This document shows, one piece after another, positions 7,859 to 15,450 of a stretch of 51,218 nt of DNA (within the stretch, counting starts at the first letter, position 1; each line of letters opens with the position of its first letter). The translations under genes and the position numbers were made by a program. A model generated the notes under the pieces. It searched no databases. It saw nothing but the letters and a program-made list of their open reading frames with translations, and had not been told where the DNA came from. The stretch lies in NCBI GenBank assembly GCA_025925195.1, contig JAICLU010000002.1:1-51218 (forward strand), given 5' to 3'. This DNA comes from Thermoleophilia bacterium (lineage in GTDB: Bacteria > Actinomycetota > Thermoleophilia > Gaiellales > Gaiellaceae).

Positions 7859-8715
7859 CCCAGCACGACGTCGGGGTTCTTCACATACTCCTCGAAGGGG
7901 ATCTTCGTCAGCAGCTCGAACGCCTCGACGTACTTGGCGCGCGTCCGCATGACGACGTCCTCCGGCAGCTCCGGGCCCGGGTACGTCTTGTCCCAGCCGG
8001 TCGTCTCGCAGTAGTCGCGGACGTACTGCTTGTCGAAGCTGTCCTGGCCGCGGCCCGGCTCGTACGTCGCGGCCGGCCAGAAGCGCGACGAGTCGGGTGT
8101 CAGCGCCTCGTCGCCGAGGACGAGATTGCCCGACTCGTCCAGTCCGAACTCGAACTTCGTGTCGGCGATGACGATGCCCTGGCCGCGCGCATATTCGGCG
8201 GCGGTCGAGTAGAGCTGGATCGCGACGCGCTCGACCTCGCGCATCCGGTCGTCGCCGACGAGCTCGGCGGCGCGGTCGCGCGTGATGTTCTCGTCGTGGC
8301 CCTCTTCGGCCTTCGTCGACGGAGTGAAGATCGGCTCGGGCAGCTGGTCGGACTCGCGCAGTCCCTCGGGCAGCGTGTGGCCGGAGACAGCCCCGGTCGC
8401 CTGGTAGTCCTTCCAACCCGAGCCGGTGATGTAGCCCCGGACGATCACCTCGACCGGCAGCATCTCGAGCTTCTTGCACTCCATCGACCGGCCGTCCTCG
8501 CGGATCGCGAGCATGTGGTTCGGCACGACGTCGCGCAGCAGCGTGAACCAGAAGCCGCTGAGACCCGTCAACACGCGGCCCTTGTCCGGGATCTCGGTCG
8601 GGAGGATGACGTCGAACGTCGAGATGCGGTCGCTCGCGACGAGCAACAGGCGCGAGTCGTCGAGCGCGTAGATCTCGCGGACCTTTCCGGACGCGACGTG
8701 CGTGGCCTCAGACAT
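7855..8715 (-). CDS. purC: SAICAR synthase PurC
   Basis: PurC joins CAIR and aspartate using ATP to make SAICAR in purine synthesis. The 286-aa protein carries the hallmark motifs GKVREIYAL, LLVASDRISTFDVILP, VIVRGYITGSGWKDYQ and IVIADTKFEFG. The substrate loop GHDENITRD (HDExI) and the terminal DKTYPGPELP stretch are also intact. It starts at ATG 8715, overlapping purB by 8 nt, and its stop overlaps purS. Length and motifs are standard for the longer bacterial/yeast-like PurC group. Confidence 0.96.
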   Translation of the reverse strand: MSEATHVASGKVREIYALDDSRLLLVASDRISTFDVILPTEIPDKGRVLTGLSGFWFTLLRDVVPNHMLAIREDGRSMECKKLEMLPVEVIVRGYITGSGWKDYQATGAVSGHTLPEGLRESDQLPEPIFTPSTKAEEGHDENITRDRAAELVGDDRMREVERVAIQLYSTAAEYARGQGIVIADTKFEFGLDESGNLVLGDEALTPDSSRFWPAATYEPGRGQDSFDKQYVRDYCETTGWDKTYPGPELPEDVVMRTRAKYVEAFELLTKIPFEEYVKNPDVVLG

Positions 8716-10024
8716 GGATGGGCTCCTCCCTCGGTGACAGTGCGTGCAGACGGCTGAAGATCGTGTCGACGTGGCGCGTGTACGCGCTCAGGTCGAAGAC
8801 CTCGTCGAGGTCGATGCGTCCTGCGATCGCGTCGTCGGCGCGCACGAGGTCGCGGAAGTCGAGCTCCTCGTCCCAGGCGCGCATGGCGTTCCGCTGTACG
8901 GCGCGATACGCGTCGTCCCGTGAGAGGCCCGACTCGACGAGCGCGAGCAGCACGCGCTGGCTGAAGAAGAGGTAGAAGCTGGCCTCCAGGTTCCGGCGCA
9001 TGCGCTGCTCCCGGACGACGAGACCGTCCATCAGCCAGGTGAAGCGGTCGAGCATGTAGTCGAGCGCGAGGAACGCATCCGGGACGACGACGCGCTCGGC
9101 GGACGAGTGCGAGATGTCGCGCTCGTGCCAGAGCGCCACGTTCTCGAGGCCGACGACGGCGGCCGCGCGGACGACGCGCGCGAGGCCGCAGATCCGTTCG
9201 GCGACGACGGGGTTGCGCTTGTGCGGCATCGCGGACGAGCCCTTCTGTCCCTTCCCGAACGGCTCCTGCGCTTCCGCGACCTCGGTGCGAGCGAGGTGGC
9301 GGATCTCGAGCGCGAACTTGTCCAGGGACGACGCGACGACGGCGAGCGCCGCGAGGAGCTCGGCATGGCGGTCGCGCTGGAGGATCTGCGTCGACGTCGG
9401 AGCGGGCTCGAGCCCGAGGCGGCCGCACGCGATGCGCTCGAGCTCCGGGTCGGTCGCGGCGTACGTGCCGACGGCGCCCGAGAGCTTGCCGACGCGCATG
9501 CCCTCGAGCGCGCGCGCCACACGGCGTCGGCTCCGGTCGAGCTCGAATGCCCAACCTGCGAGCTTCAGCCCGAAGGTCGTCGGCTCGGCGTGGACGCCGT
9601 GCGTGCGTCCCATCTGGAGCGTGTCGCGGTGCTGCTCGGCGCGGGCGACGACGGTGGCGAAGGCCGCGTCGATTCCCTCGAGGATCAGGCTGCCGGCCTC
9701 GCGGATCTGGATCGCGAGCGCGGTGTCGACGACGTCGGAGCTCGTCAGGCCGTAGTGGAACCAGCGGCCCTCGTCGCCCAGCTTTTCCGCGACCGCGTCG
9801 ACGAACGCGGCGGTGTCGTGATGGAGGGTCGCCTCGATCTCGGCGACCCGCTCGGGCGTCGGAGCGGTCGCGTTCGCCTCGAGTGCCCGGGCGGCGTCGG
9901 CGGGGACGACTCCGAGCTCGGCCCAGGCGGCGGTGGCTGCCAGTTCGACCGCGAGCCAGGTGCGCAGCTTCCCCTCGTCCGACCAGATGCTGGCCATGGC
10001 CGGGCGGGAGTAGCGGGCGATCAC
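8708..10024 (-). CDS. purB: Adenylosuccinate lyase PurB
   Basis: PurB cleaves SAICAR to AICAR and adenylosuccinate to AMP, releasing fumarate. The 438-aa member of the fumarase/aspartase superfamily has the flexible signature loop GSSAMPHKRNP at residues 262-272, which carries the catalytic Ser. The acid/base region is MGRTHGVHAEPTTFG with His142, and HYGLTSSDVVDT lies near residue 90. It starts at GTG 10024, with TACACT 7 nt upstream and no Shine-Dalgarno sequence. PurB therefore heads the purB-purC-purS-purQ operon on an apparently leaderless transcript. Confidence 0.97.
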   Translation of the reverse strand: MIARYSRPAMASIWSDEGKLRTWLAVELAATAAWAELGVVPADAARALEANATAPTPERVAEIEATLHHDTAAFVDAVAEKLGDEGRWFHYGLTSSDVVDTALAIQIREAGSLILEGIDAAFATVVARAEQHRDTLQMGRTHGVHAEPTTFGLKLAGWAFELDRSRRRVARALEGMRVGKLSGAVGTYAATDPELERIACGRLGLEPAPTSTQILQRDRHAELLAALAVVASSLDKFALEIRHLARTEVAEAQEPFGKGQKGSSAMPHKRNPVVAERICGLARVVRAAAVVGLENVALWHERDISHSSAERVVVPDAFLALDYMLDRFTWLMDGLVVREQRMRRNLEASFYLFFSQRVLLALVESGLSRDDAYRAVQRNAMRAWDEELDFRDLVRADDAIAGRIDLDEVFDLSAYTRHVDTIFSRLHALSPREEPIHV

Positions 10025-10031
10025 TCATTGC

Positions 10032-10037
10032 AGTGTA
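10032..10037 (-). promoter_or_regulatory. -10 box (TACACT) of purB-purC-purS-purQ, leaderless
   Basis: TACACT on the minus strand ends 7 nt before GTG 10024. It is the best match to TANNNT in the divergent gap to the secreted-protein gene. Confidence 0.5.
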
Positions 10038-10126
10038 AAGCCCGCCCCCGTCGGCGCCTCCGACCCCGAACTCACCCTTTGGGGGGACAGCAGCCGTCCG
10101 GAGGCCGCGGTACTTTCGGGAGATAA

Positions 10127-11329
10127 ATGCTATGCGAAACTCATAAAGACATGGTTTTCAAGGGCGCGATGCGCCTGCTCGTCCTCGGCGGGGTCGCGCT
10201 CGTCGCGACCGGCGGCGTGGCGTCGCGACTGCCCGGCCACGCGGCGCCGCTCACGGCGCAGAGCGCCACCGATCTGAGCAGGCCGGCCGCCTACACGGCG
10301 TTCGGCCGAGCGCTGCGCGGCGTGGCCGTTCACGAGTCGAAGAAGTCGGCCGTCCGGCACCTCGCGAAGCCGGCGCCCCCGCGGCCGCACGCGCAGACAC
10401 CCCACACGGCGCACCCACGGACGGCGCACCCACAGACGGCGCACCCACAGACGGCCGCCCAGCTACAGACAGGGCAGCTCGCGCAGGCGCAGACCGTGTC
10501 CGCTTCGACGGCGCGCGCGACGATCTCGCTCTACGAGCACACGACGTCGCAGGCGGCGCTGCGCGACCAGGGGTGCGAGGCGGCCAAGCGCGGCGTCGGC
10601 GGCATCGTGATCCTCGACTTCGGCCAGCCTGCCTACAACGGCCACACGTACGGCACGTATCTCTTCTCCGGTCGCTTCGCGGGCAACGCGAAGATCACGG
10701 GGGCGATGCTCGCCTACGCCCTCGGCTACCGCAGTTGCCTGCCGCAAGGGTCGACGCTCTCGATCTCGCTCGCCCGTGGGACGAGCAACTACCACCCGCA
10801 GGTGCCGAACGCGTACCAGGCGGGAAGTCGCTGGGCGCGCGAGACGCAGAAGCTCGAGCGGCTCCTCGGTGAGCGCGGTCTCGCGCGGCACGTCACCTCC
10901 GCTGCGGCCGACGATGTCGAGCCGTCGTGGGACAGGTCGTTCCATCGCACGCGCGACTTCTTCCGCGGCTACAGGGCGGCGGGGACGGGGCACGTCCTCT
11001 ACAACTTCGGCTCGCTCGACGGCGGCGTCGGCAGCGTCTGGAACGCCAAGCAGATCTTCTACGTCGCGTCGGGGATGAAGTACGTCGCCGCGATTCCGGA
11101 GATCTACAACCACGCGATGGCGCAACAGTGGGCCGAGCTCGCGCACATCGCCAAGCACCGGTACCACCGGCCGCTCAAGTTCGCGGGCGTCATGACGCAG
11201 CACACCTCTCGCAACCACGCGATGAAGCCGCGTGATGCGCACAAGGTGCTCGTCCGCGCGCTCGCGAGCGTCGGCTCGGGTGTCGCCGAGGTCCCGCCGG
11301 CGCTGACGAACATCCGCTCGGCCGAATAG
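10127..11329 (+). CDS. Secreted protein with Ala-His-Pro-Gln-Thr repeats and an unrecognised C-terminal domain
   Basis: The 400-aa frame starts at ATG 10127 after GGGAG; ATG 10169 (MRLLVLGG) would give a shorter, standard signal peptide. After the export signal comes a flexible His/Pro/Thr/Gln linker with an approximate five-residue repeat (TAHPR/TAHPQ) near residues 90-115, encoded by near-identical 15-bp DNA units. The C-terminal 270 residues look folded: GGIVILDFGQPAYNG, YALGYRSCLPQG, DDVEPSWDRS, YNFGSLDGG and KYVAAIPEIYN. The alternation of strand ends with acidic residues suggests a TIM-barrel or glycosidase-like fold with DVEP as an active-site candidate; that is a guess. It is inserted between the two purine blocks in the opposite orientation. 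Confidence 0.7.
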   Translation: MLCETHKDMVFKGAMRLLVLGGVALVATGGVASRLPGHAAPLTAQSATDLSRPAAYTAFGRALRGVAVHESKKSAVRHLAKPAPPRPHAQTPHTAHPRTAHPQTAHPQTAAQLQTGQLAQAQTVSASTARATISLYEHTTSQAALRDQGCEAAKRGVGGIVILDFGQPAYNGHTYGTYLFSGRFAGNAKITGAMLAYALGYRSCLPQGSTLSISLARGTSNYHPQVPNAYQAGSRWARETQKLERLLGERGLARHVTSAAADDVEPSWDRSFHRTRDFFRGYRAAGTGHVLYNFGSLDGGVGSVWNAKQIFYVASGMKYVAAIPEIYNHAMAQQWAELAHIAKHRYHRPLKFAGVMTQHTSRNHAMKPRDAHKVLVRALASVGSGVAEVPPALTNIRSAE

Positions 11330-11335
11330 CCCCGT

Positions 11336-11365
11336 CCCGAACGGACAGGGCCCGAACGGACAGGG
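11336..11365 (+). repeat. Tandem duplication of a 15-bp unit
   Basis: CCCGAACGGACAGGG occurs twice head to tail (11336-11350 and 11351-11365), followed by CCCGG. It lies 6 nt after the stop of the secreted-protein gene. The core CGAACGGAC also appears in the inverted repeat at 6355-6389. Confidence 0.7.
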
Positions 11366-11369
11366 CCCG

Positions 11370-11479
11370 GTGTCAGACACGGCGGTTTCGTGACGAAGTC
11401 GTTACACGCAACCATGCGGGTTTGCGCCGATTTCGTGTCACGAAAGTGTGACGGATCGCCCTACGTGCGTGTCAGACAC
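11370..11479. repeat. Intergenic palindrome cluster: two GTGTCAGACAC copies around TTTCGTGTCACGAAA
   Basis: GTGTCAGACAC (5-bp arms around A) is found at 11370-11380 and 11469-11479. Between them lie TTCGTGACGAA (11387-11397) and TTTCGTGTCACGAAA (11431-11445, 7-bp arms). The stretch is noncoding and lies between the convergent ends of the secreted-protein gene and purE. The palindromes could be REP-like elements, a bidirectional terminator or protein-binding sites. Confidence 0.55.
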
Positions 11480-11484
11480 CGGTT

Positions 11485-11892
11485 TTAGGCGCCGAGGATG
11501 CGGGCGGCGAGGTGGCCCGCGTTCTTCGCGTTGTCGACGCCGACGGTGGCGACCGGGACGCCGGGGGGCATCTGCGCGATCGCGAGCAGCGCGTCGAGCC
11601 CGTCGAGCACGCTGAGGCTCGACTTGAGCGGGACGCCGATCACCGGCAGGTCGGTGTGCGCCGCAACGGCTCCCGGCAGGGCGGCGGCCAGGCCGGCGCC
11701 GCAGATCAGCACGCGCAGGCCGCGCTCGCGCGCGGTGCGCGCGTACTCGGCGACGGCATCCGGAGTCCGGTGCGCCGACCGGACGTCGAACTCGTAGCCG
11801 ATCCCCTTCTCGTCGAGGACGTCGATCGCGCCCTGCATCCGCTCGCGGTCGGACTCGGAGCCGACGAGGATGCCGACCTTGACGTCAGCCAT
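11485..11892 (-). CDS. purE: N5-CAIR mutase PurE, class I
   Basis: PurE converts N5-CAIR, made by PurK, to CAIR. The 135-aa protein contains [11 protein letters not shown] at residues 10-19, SAHRTPD with His41 as the catalytic residue, and [16 protein letters not shown] followed by PVIGVPL. These define class I PurE, so a PurK is expected elsewhere in the genome. ATG 11892 overlaps the end of purD by 8 nt, so it is translationally coupled as the second gene of purD-purE. The purE stop faces the palindrome-rich intergenic region. Confidence 0.96.
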   Translation of the reverse strand: MADVKVGILVGSESDRERMQGAIDVLDEKGIGYEFDVRSAHRTPDAVAEYARTARERGLRVLICGAGLAAALPGAVAAHTDLPVIGVPLKSSLSVLDGLDALLAIAQMPPGVPVATVGVDNAKNAGHLAARILGA

Positions 11893-13051
11893 TCGCGATG
11901 TCCCGGCGGAATTGCATGCCGCCGAAATGTATGCGGTCGACGGCCCGGTACGCGGCGGTTCGGGCGACCTCGACGGTGTCGCCCGTCCCGACGACGTTCA
12001 GCACGCGACCGCCGTTCGTGACGAGCCGGCCGTCGTGCAGCGCCGTCCCGGCATGGAAGACGTGCGCGCCGGTCGCGGTGGCGTCGGCGACCCCCTCGAT
12101 CGGAGTGCCGATGTCGCCGCGCTCCGGGTAGCCGCGGCCCGCGAGCACGACCGTCACGGCTGCCCCCGCCGACACACCGATCGGCGCCGGGCCGCCCGCG
12201 AGGATCGGCAGCAGGTCGGTCTCGAGTCGCGGCAGCAGCGACTGCGTCTCCGGATCGCCGAAGCGACAGTTGAACTCGATCACGCGCAGCCCGTCCGGCG
12301 TTCGCATCAGGCCCGCGTAGAGGAGCCCCTGGAACGGCATCCCGCGCTTCGCGAGCTCGCGGAGCACGGGCCGGTGCACGGTGTCGAGGATCTCGTCGGC
12401 CTCGTCGTCGGCGACATCCGGCAGCGGCGAGAACGAGCCCATGCCGCCCGTGTTCGGGCCGGCGTCGCCGTCGCCGATCCGCTTGTAATCGCGCGCGGCC
12501 GGAAACGCGCACGCTTGCTCGCCCGCCGCGACCGCGAAGAGCGACAGCTCCGGCCCTTCGAGCAGCTCCTCGACGTGAAAGGGCGGCGACACCGCCGCCA
12601 GCGCCTCGTCGAGCTCCGACTGCGTGTGGCAGACCCAGACGCCCTTGCCCGCGGCGAGCCCGTCGGCCTTCACGACGCACGGAGGCTCGGCCGCCGCCAG
12701 CGTGCGTGCGTTCGCGACACCCGCCGCGTCCATGACGTCCTTCGCAAACGCCTTCGAGCCCTCGATCCGTGCGGCGGCGGCGCTCGGCCCGAACACGGCC
12801 AGCCCTCGATGCCGCAGCTCGTCCGCGAGGCCGGCGACGAGCGGTCCCTCCGGGCCGACGACGACGAGGTCGACGCGCAGCTCCGCGGCGAGCGAGGCCG
12901 CGTCGTCCGCGCGCACCGGGTGGCAGTGCGCGAGCTCGGCGATCCCGGGGTTCCCCGGCGCCGCGTGCAGCTCTGTGAGGGACGGGCTCTGCGAGATCGA
13001 CCAGGCGAGTGCGTGCTCGCGACCGCCCGATCCGACGACGAGCACCTTCAC
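11885..13051 (-). CDS. purD: Phosphoribosylamine-glycine ligase PurD (GARS)
   Basis: PurD ligates glycine to phosphoribosylamine with ATP, the second step of purine synthesis. The 388-aa ATP-grasp protein has the N-terminal VLVVGSGGREHALAW and the GPEGPLVAGLAD loop. The ATP-binding stretch is CVVKADGLAAGKGVWV, and RDYKRIGDGDAGPNTGGMG and FNCRFGDPETQ carry metal-binding and substrate residues. It starts at GTG 13051 with an AACACT hexamer 6 nt upstream, a one-base deviation from TANNNT. It is somewhat shorter than E. coli PurD (about 430 aa), with all motifs present. Confidence 0.96.
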   Translation of the reverse strand: MKVLVVGSGGREHALAWSISQSPSLTELHAAPGNPGIAELAHCHPVRADDAASLAAELRVDLVVVGPEGPLVAGLADELRHRGLAVFGPSAAAARIEGSKAFAKDVMDAAGVANARTLAAAEPPCVVKADGLAAGKGVWVCHTQSELDEALAAVSPPFHVEELLEGPELSLFAVAAGEQACAFPAARDYKRIGDGDAGPNTGGMGSFSPLPDVADDEADEILDTVHRPVLRELAKRGMPFQGLLYAGLMRTPDGLRVIEFNCRFGDPETQSLLPRLETDLLPILAGGPAPIGVSAGAAVTVVLAGRGYPERGDIGTPIEGVADATATGAHVFHAGTALHDGRLVTNGGRVLNVVGTGDTVEVARTAAYRAVDRIHFGGMQFRRDIANG

Positions 13052-13055
13052 GGTA

Positions 13056-13091
13056 CGAGTGTTTCAGGTTCGACGGGCGGGCGCACACTCG
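13056..13091. promoter_or_regulatory. Divergent purD promoter region with 7-bp inverted repeat
   Basis: CGAGTGT (13056-13062) and ACACTCG (13085-13091) form an inverted repeat spanning the 45-bp gap between purD and the divergent small acidic protein gene. It overlaps the expected purD promoter, so a dimeric regulator could bind; this is inference. Confidence 0.3.
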
Positions 13092-13096
13092 AAGCT

Positions 13097-13453
13097 ATGT
13101 ACGAACCAGGCCTCGACAGGCACGAGTGGGAGAGCGAGATGCAGGCGCTCGAGGACCAGCTCGGCGAGAACCCGGCGGAGGCGCTGCCGGAGCTCGACCG
13201 GCTGCTGGAGCGGATGCTGCTCGAGACCGGCTACGACATCACCGACCCGGTCGTGCGTGAGGGGGACGAGCGCGAGGTCGTGTCCGAGTTCCTCGCCGCG
13301 CGTGAGATCACGATGCTCGCCGAGAAGGACGAGGGCGACGTCGGGCCGGGTGACGTGGCTGCGGCGATCAACGGCTACCGCGCCGTGTTCGACCATCTCG
13401 TCTCGAGCCGCAGTGCGTCCGATCCGGACCTCGGCGCAGCCGACGACGCGTAA
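13097..13453 (+). CDS. Conserved hypothetical acidic helical protein (118 aa)
   Basis: I do not recognise a named family. The 118-aa protein is strongly acidic (many Glu and Asp) and almost entirely helical by eye. It contains a Leu-rich helix PALPELDRLLERMLL-like segment near residues 28-45 and a second helix EFLAAREITMLAEK. There is no signal peptide, Cys or membrane segment. It ends with an acidic tail (DPDLGAADDA). It is divergent from purD and 10 nt ahead of fdhD on the same strand, so it could share a transcript with fdhD-mobA, although fdhD has its own TAACCT box. Confidence 0.6.
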   Translation: MYEPGLDRHEWESEMQALEDQLGENPAEALPELDRLLERMLLETGYDITDPVVREGDEREVVSEFLAAREITMLAEKDEGDVGPGDVAAAINGYRAVFDHLVSSRSASDPDLGAADDA

Positions 13454-13456
13454 CCT
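13451..13456 (+). promoter_or_regulatory. -10 box (TAACCT) of fdhD-mobA, leaderless
   Basis: TAACCT begins within the stop codon of the preceding gene and ends 7 nt before ATG 13464. No Shine-Dalgarno sequence is present. Confidence 0.4.
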
Positions 13457-13463
13457 CCGCGCC

Positions 13464-14243
13464 ATGGAGGCGCCGCCCTACGCGAGTGCGGCCGTGGACG
13501 TCGTCCGGCTCCCGGCGGGCGCGTGCGAGCGCGATGCGGTCGCGGTCGAGGAGCCGCTCGAGATCCGGATCGGCGGCCGGCCGGTCGCCGTGACGATGCG
13601 GACGCCCGGGCACGACGAGGAGCTCGCGCTCGGCTTCTGCCTCTCGGAGGGCCTGCGGCCGACCGCCGCCCGCGTCCCCGACGACCTCGCCGCCAACGCG
13701 ATCGACGTCGACGCGCCCGGATTCGACCCGCACCGGCTGCAACGCAGCTTCTACACGTCGTCGTCATGCGGCGTGTGTGGCAAGGGCGCACTCGAGGCGG
13801 TCTCGGTCGAGGCCGCCCGCGTCGACTCGCAGCTGCGGGTGCCGCTCGCGCTCGTCTCGGCCCTGCCGGACCGGCTGCGCGACGCGCAGGCGACGTTCGC
13901 GGCGACGGGTGGCCTGCACGCGACGGGTCTGTTCAATGCCGACGGAGACCTGCTCTGCGCCCGGGAGGACGTCGGCCGCCACAACGCTTTCGACAAGGTG
14001 GTCGGCCGCGCGTTCCTCGACGGCGGCCTGCCGCTCGCCGGCTGCGTCATCTGCGTCAGTGGACGGCTCTCGTTCGAGCTGGTGCAGAAGGCGGCCGTCG
14101 CCGGGTGCCCGATCGTCGTGGCGGTCGGCGCGCCGTCGTCGCTCGCCGTCGACCTCGCCCGCGACCGCGGCATCACGTTGTGCGGCTTCGTCCGCGACGG
14201 CCGCGCGAACGTCTACAGCGAGCCGTGGCGCATCGAGGGCTGA
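13464..14243 (+). CDS. fdhD: Formate dehydrogenase sulfurtransferase FdhD
   Basis: FdhD carries a sulfur atom from a cysteine desulfurase to the bis-molybdopterin guanine dinucleotide cofactor, which activates formate dehydrogenase. The 259-aa protein shows the persulfide motif SSSCGVCGKGAL (CxxC near residues 98-101). It also has the family signatures GFCLSEG, ATGGLHATGLF and REDVGRHNAFDKVVG. The next gene is mobA, which makes the guanine dinucleotide form of the same cofactor. Formate dehydrogenase itself is not in this window. With selA, selB and selC nearby, the client enzyme is plausibly a selenoprotein. Confidence 0.95.
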   Translation: MEAPPYASAAVDVVRLPAGACERDAVAVEEPLEIRIGGRPVAVTMRTPGHDEELALGFCLSEGLRPTAARVPDDLAANAIDVDAPGFDPHRLQRSFYTSSSCGVCGKGALEAVSVEAARVDSQLRVPLALVSALPDRLRDAQATFAATGGLHATGLFNADGDLLCAREDVGRHNAFDKVVGRAFLDGGLPLAGCVICVSGRLSFELVQKAAVAGCPIVVAVGAPSSLAVDLARDRGITLCGFVRDGRANVYSEPWRIEG

Positions 14244-14707
14244 CGGGCGTCCTGCTTGCGGGCGGCGAGAGCCGCCGCTTCGGCTCGCCGAAGGCGGACG
14301 CGCGTTTCCAAGGTGAGACGCTCGCCGCGCGCGCCTGGCGGCTGCTCGGGGAGGCGTGCGACGAGCGGCTGCTCGTCGGGCCGGGAGGCCTCCCTGATCC
14401 CGGTACGGGACCGGTGGCCGCGATCGCCGCAGGCCTGCGCGCGGCGACGCACGACGTCTGCGTCGTCGTCCCGGTCGACATGCCGCTGCTCACCGTCGCC
14501 GCGCTCCACGTCCTCGCCGACGCCTGCCGCGACGCGGCGGTCGCACAACACGGGCCGCTGCCGTGCGCCGTCCGCCGCGACGCGTTCCCGGCCACGGACG
14601 AACGCCGACTGCGCGCTGTCCTCGCCGGTCTCGACACGGCGCAGGTCGAACTGGACGAGAATGTGCTCGTGAACGTCAACACACCAGAGGAGCTGACGAG
14701 CCTATGA
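14225..14707 (+). CDS. mobA: Molybdenum cofactor guanylyltransferase MobA
   Basis: MobA transfers GMP from GTP to molybdopterin to make the MGD cofactor. No ATG is available; I chose GTG 14225, inside the end of fdhD, giving MAHRG then the nucleotide motif LTGVLLAGGESRRFGSPKAD (LAGGxSxRxGxxKA). The 160-aa length suits a short MobA. GTGPVAAIAAGL is the second conserved loop, and VVVPVDMPLL carries the metal-binding Asp. The C-terminal VNVNTPEEL is typical. A 19-nt overlap with fdhD and an ATGA overlap with the methyltransferase show tight translational coupling. Confidence 0.88.
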   Translation: MAHRGLTGVLLAGGESRRFGSPKADARFQGETLAARAWRLLGEACDERLLVGPGGLPDPGTGPVAAIAAGLRAATHDVCVVVPVDMPLLTVAALHVLADACRDAAVAQHGPLPCAVRRDAFPATDERRLRAVLAGLDTAQVELDENVLVNVNTPEELTSL

Positions 14708-15450
14708 GCGGCGTCTTCCACATCTCGGGCGACGCGTACGACGCGTTCATGGGCCGGTACTCGGTTCGCCTGGCGCCGCTCTTCGCGGACTTCGCCGGGG
14801 TCGAGGCCGGTCAGCGGGTGCTCGACGTGGGTGCCGGTACCGGCGCGCTGACAGCGGAGCTCGCACGCCGCCGGGCGGACGTCGCCGCCGCCGAGCCCTC
14901 GCCGGAGTTCTGCGCGGTGCTCCAGAGCCGGTTTCCGGACGTCGACGTCCACCAGGCCGCCGCCGAGCAGCTGCCGTTCGCCGGGGACTCGTTCGACGTC
15001 GCGCTCGCCCAGCTCGTGGTCGCGTTCATGGCGGACGCGCCCGCGGCGATCGAGGAGCTGAGCAGGGTCGCCCGCACGGTGGCGGTGTGCATGTGGGGGA
15101 CGACCGAGGTCGAGCTGTTCGCCGCCATCAACCGCACCGCGTCGATCGTCGGCGGCGGTGGGGAGACGACGGCGCGCCGCTATCGCACCAGCGAAGAGCT
15201 CGCGGAGCTCCTCGCCTCGGTGGGCGACGTCGAGACCGCCGAGCTCGACGTGTCGGCCGGCTACGAGGACTACGACGACTTCTGGCGTGCGCTCGCCGGC
15301 GAGGTCGGACCGGCCGGCGCCTGGCTGAACGGCCTCGACGACGAACAACGGGTGCGGGTGCGCGAGGAGATGCACCGGCAGCTCGGCAGTCCGAGCGGCG
15401 CGTTCGAGCTGACCGGCCGGTGCTACGCGGCGAAGGTCACGCGCGCGTGA
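14704..15450 (+). CDS. SAM-dependent class I methyltransferase
   Basis: A 248-aa methyltransferase with SAM motif I VLDVGAGTGALTAEL near residue 40. The motif II acidic position is AAAEPSPEF, and DVALAQLVVAFMAD is the post-II region. The N-terminal ISGDAYDAFMGRYS resembles the UbiE/Coq5-like and small-molecule type 11 methyltransferases. The start ATG overlaps the mobA stop (ATGA), so it is part of the fdhD-mobA transcript. No specific link to molybdenum cofactor chemistry is known to me. Its end overlaps the end of purA by 14 nt in convergent orientation. The substrate is unknown. Confidence 0.85.
   Translation: MSGVFHISGDAYDAFMGRYSVRLAPLFADFAGVEAGQRVLDVGAGTGALTAELARRRADVAAAEPSPEFCAVLQSRFPDVDVHQAAAEQLPFAGDSFDVALAQLVVAFMADAPAAIEELSRVARTVAVCMWGTTEVELFAAINRTASIVGGGGETTARRYRTSEELAELLASVGDVETAELDVSAGYEDYDDFWRALAGEVGPAGAWLNGLDDEQRVRVREEMHRQLGSPSGAFELTGRCYAAKVTRA

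Noticed and set aside
11706-13088. A 460-codon frame over purE and purD in another frame
   Set aside because: Arg/Ala-rich shadow of purD; purD and purE carry all their motifs in their own frames.
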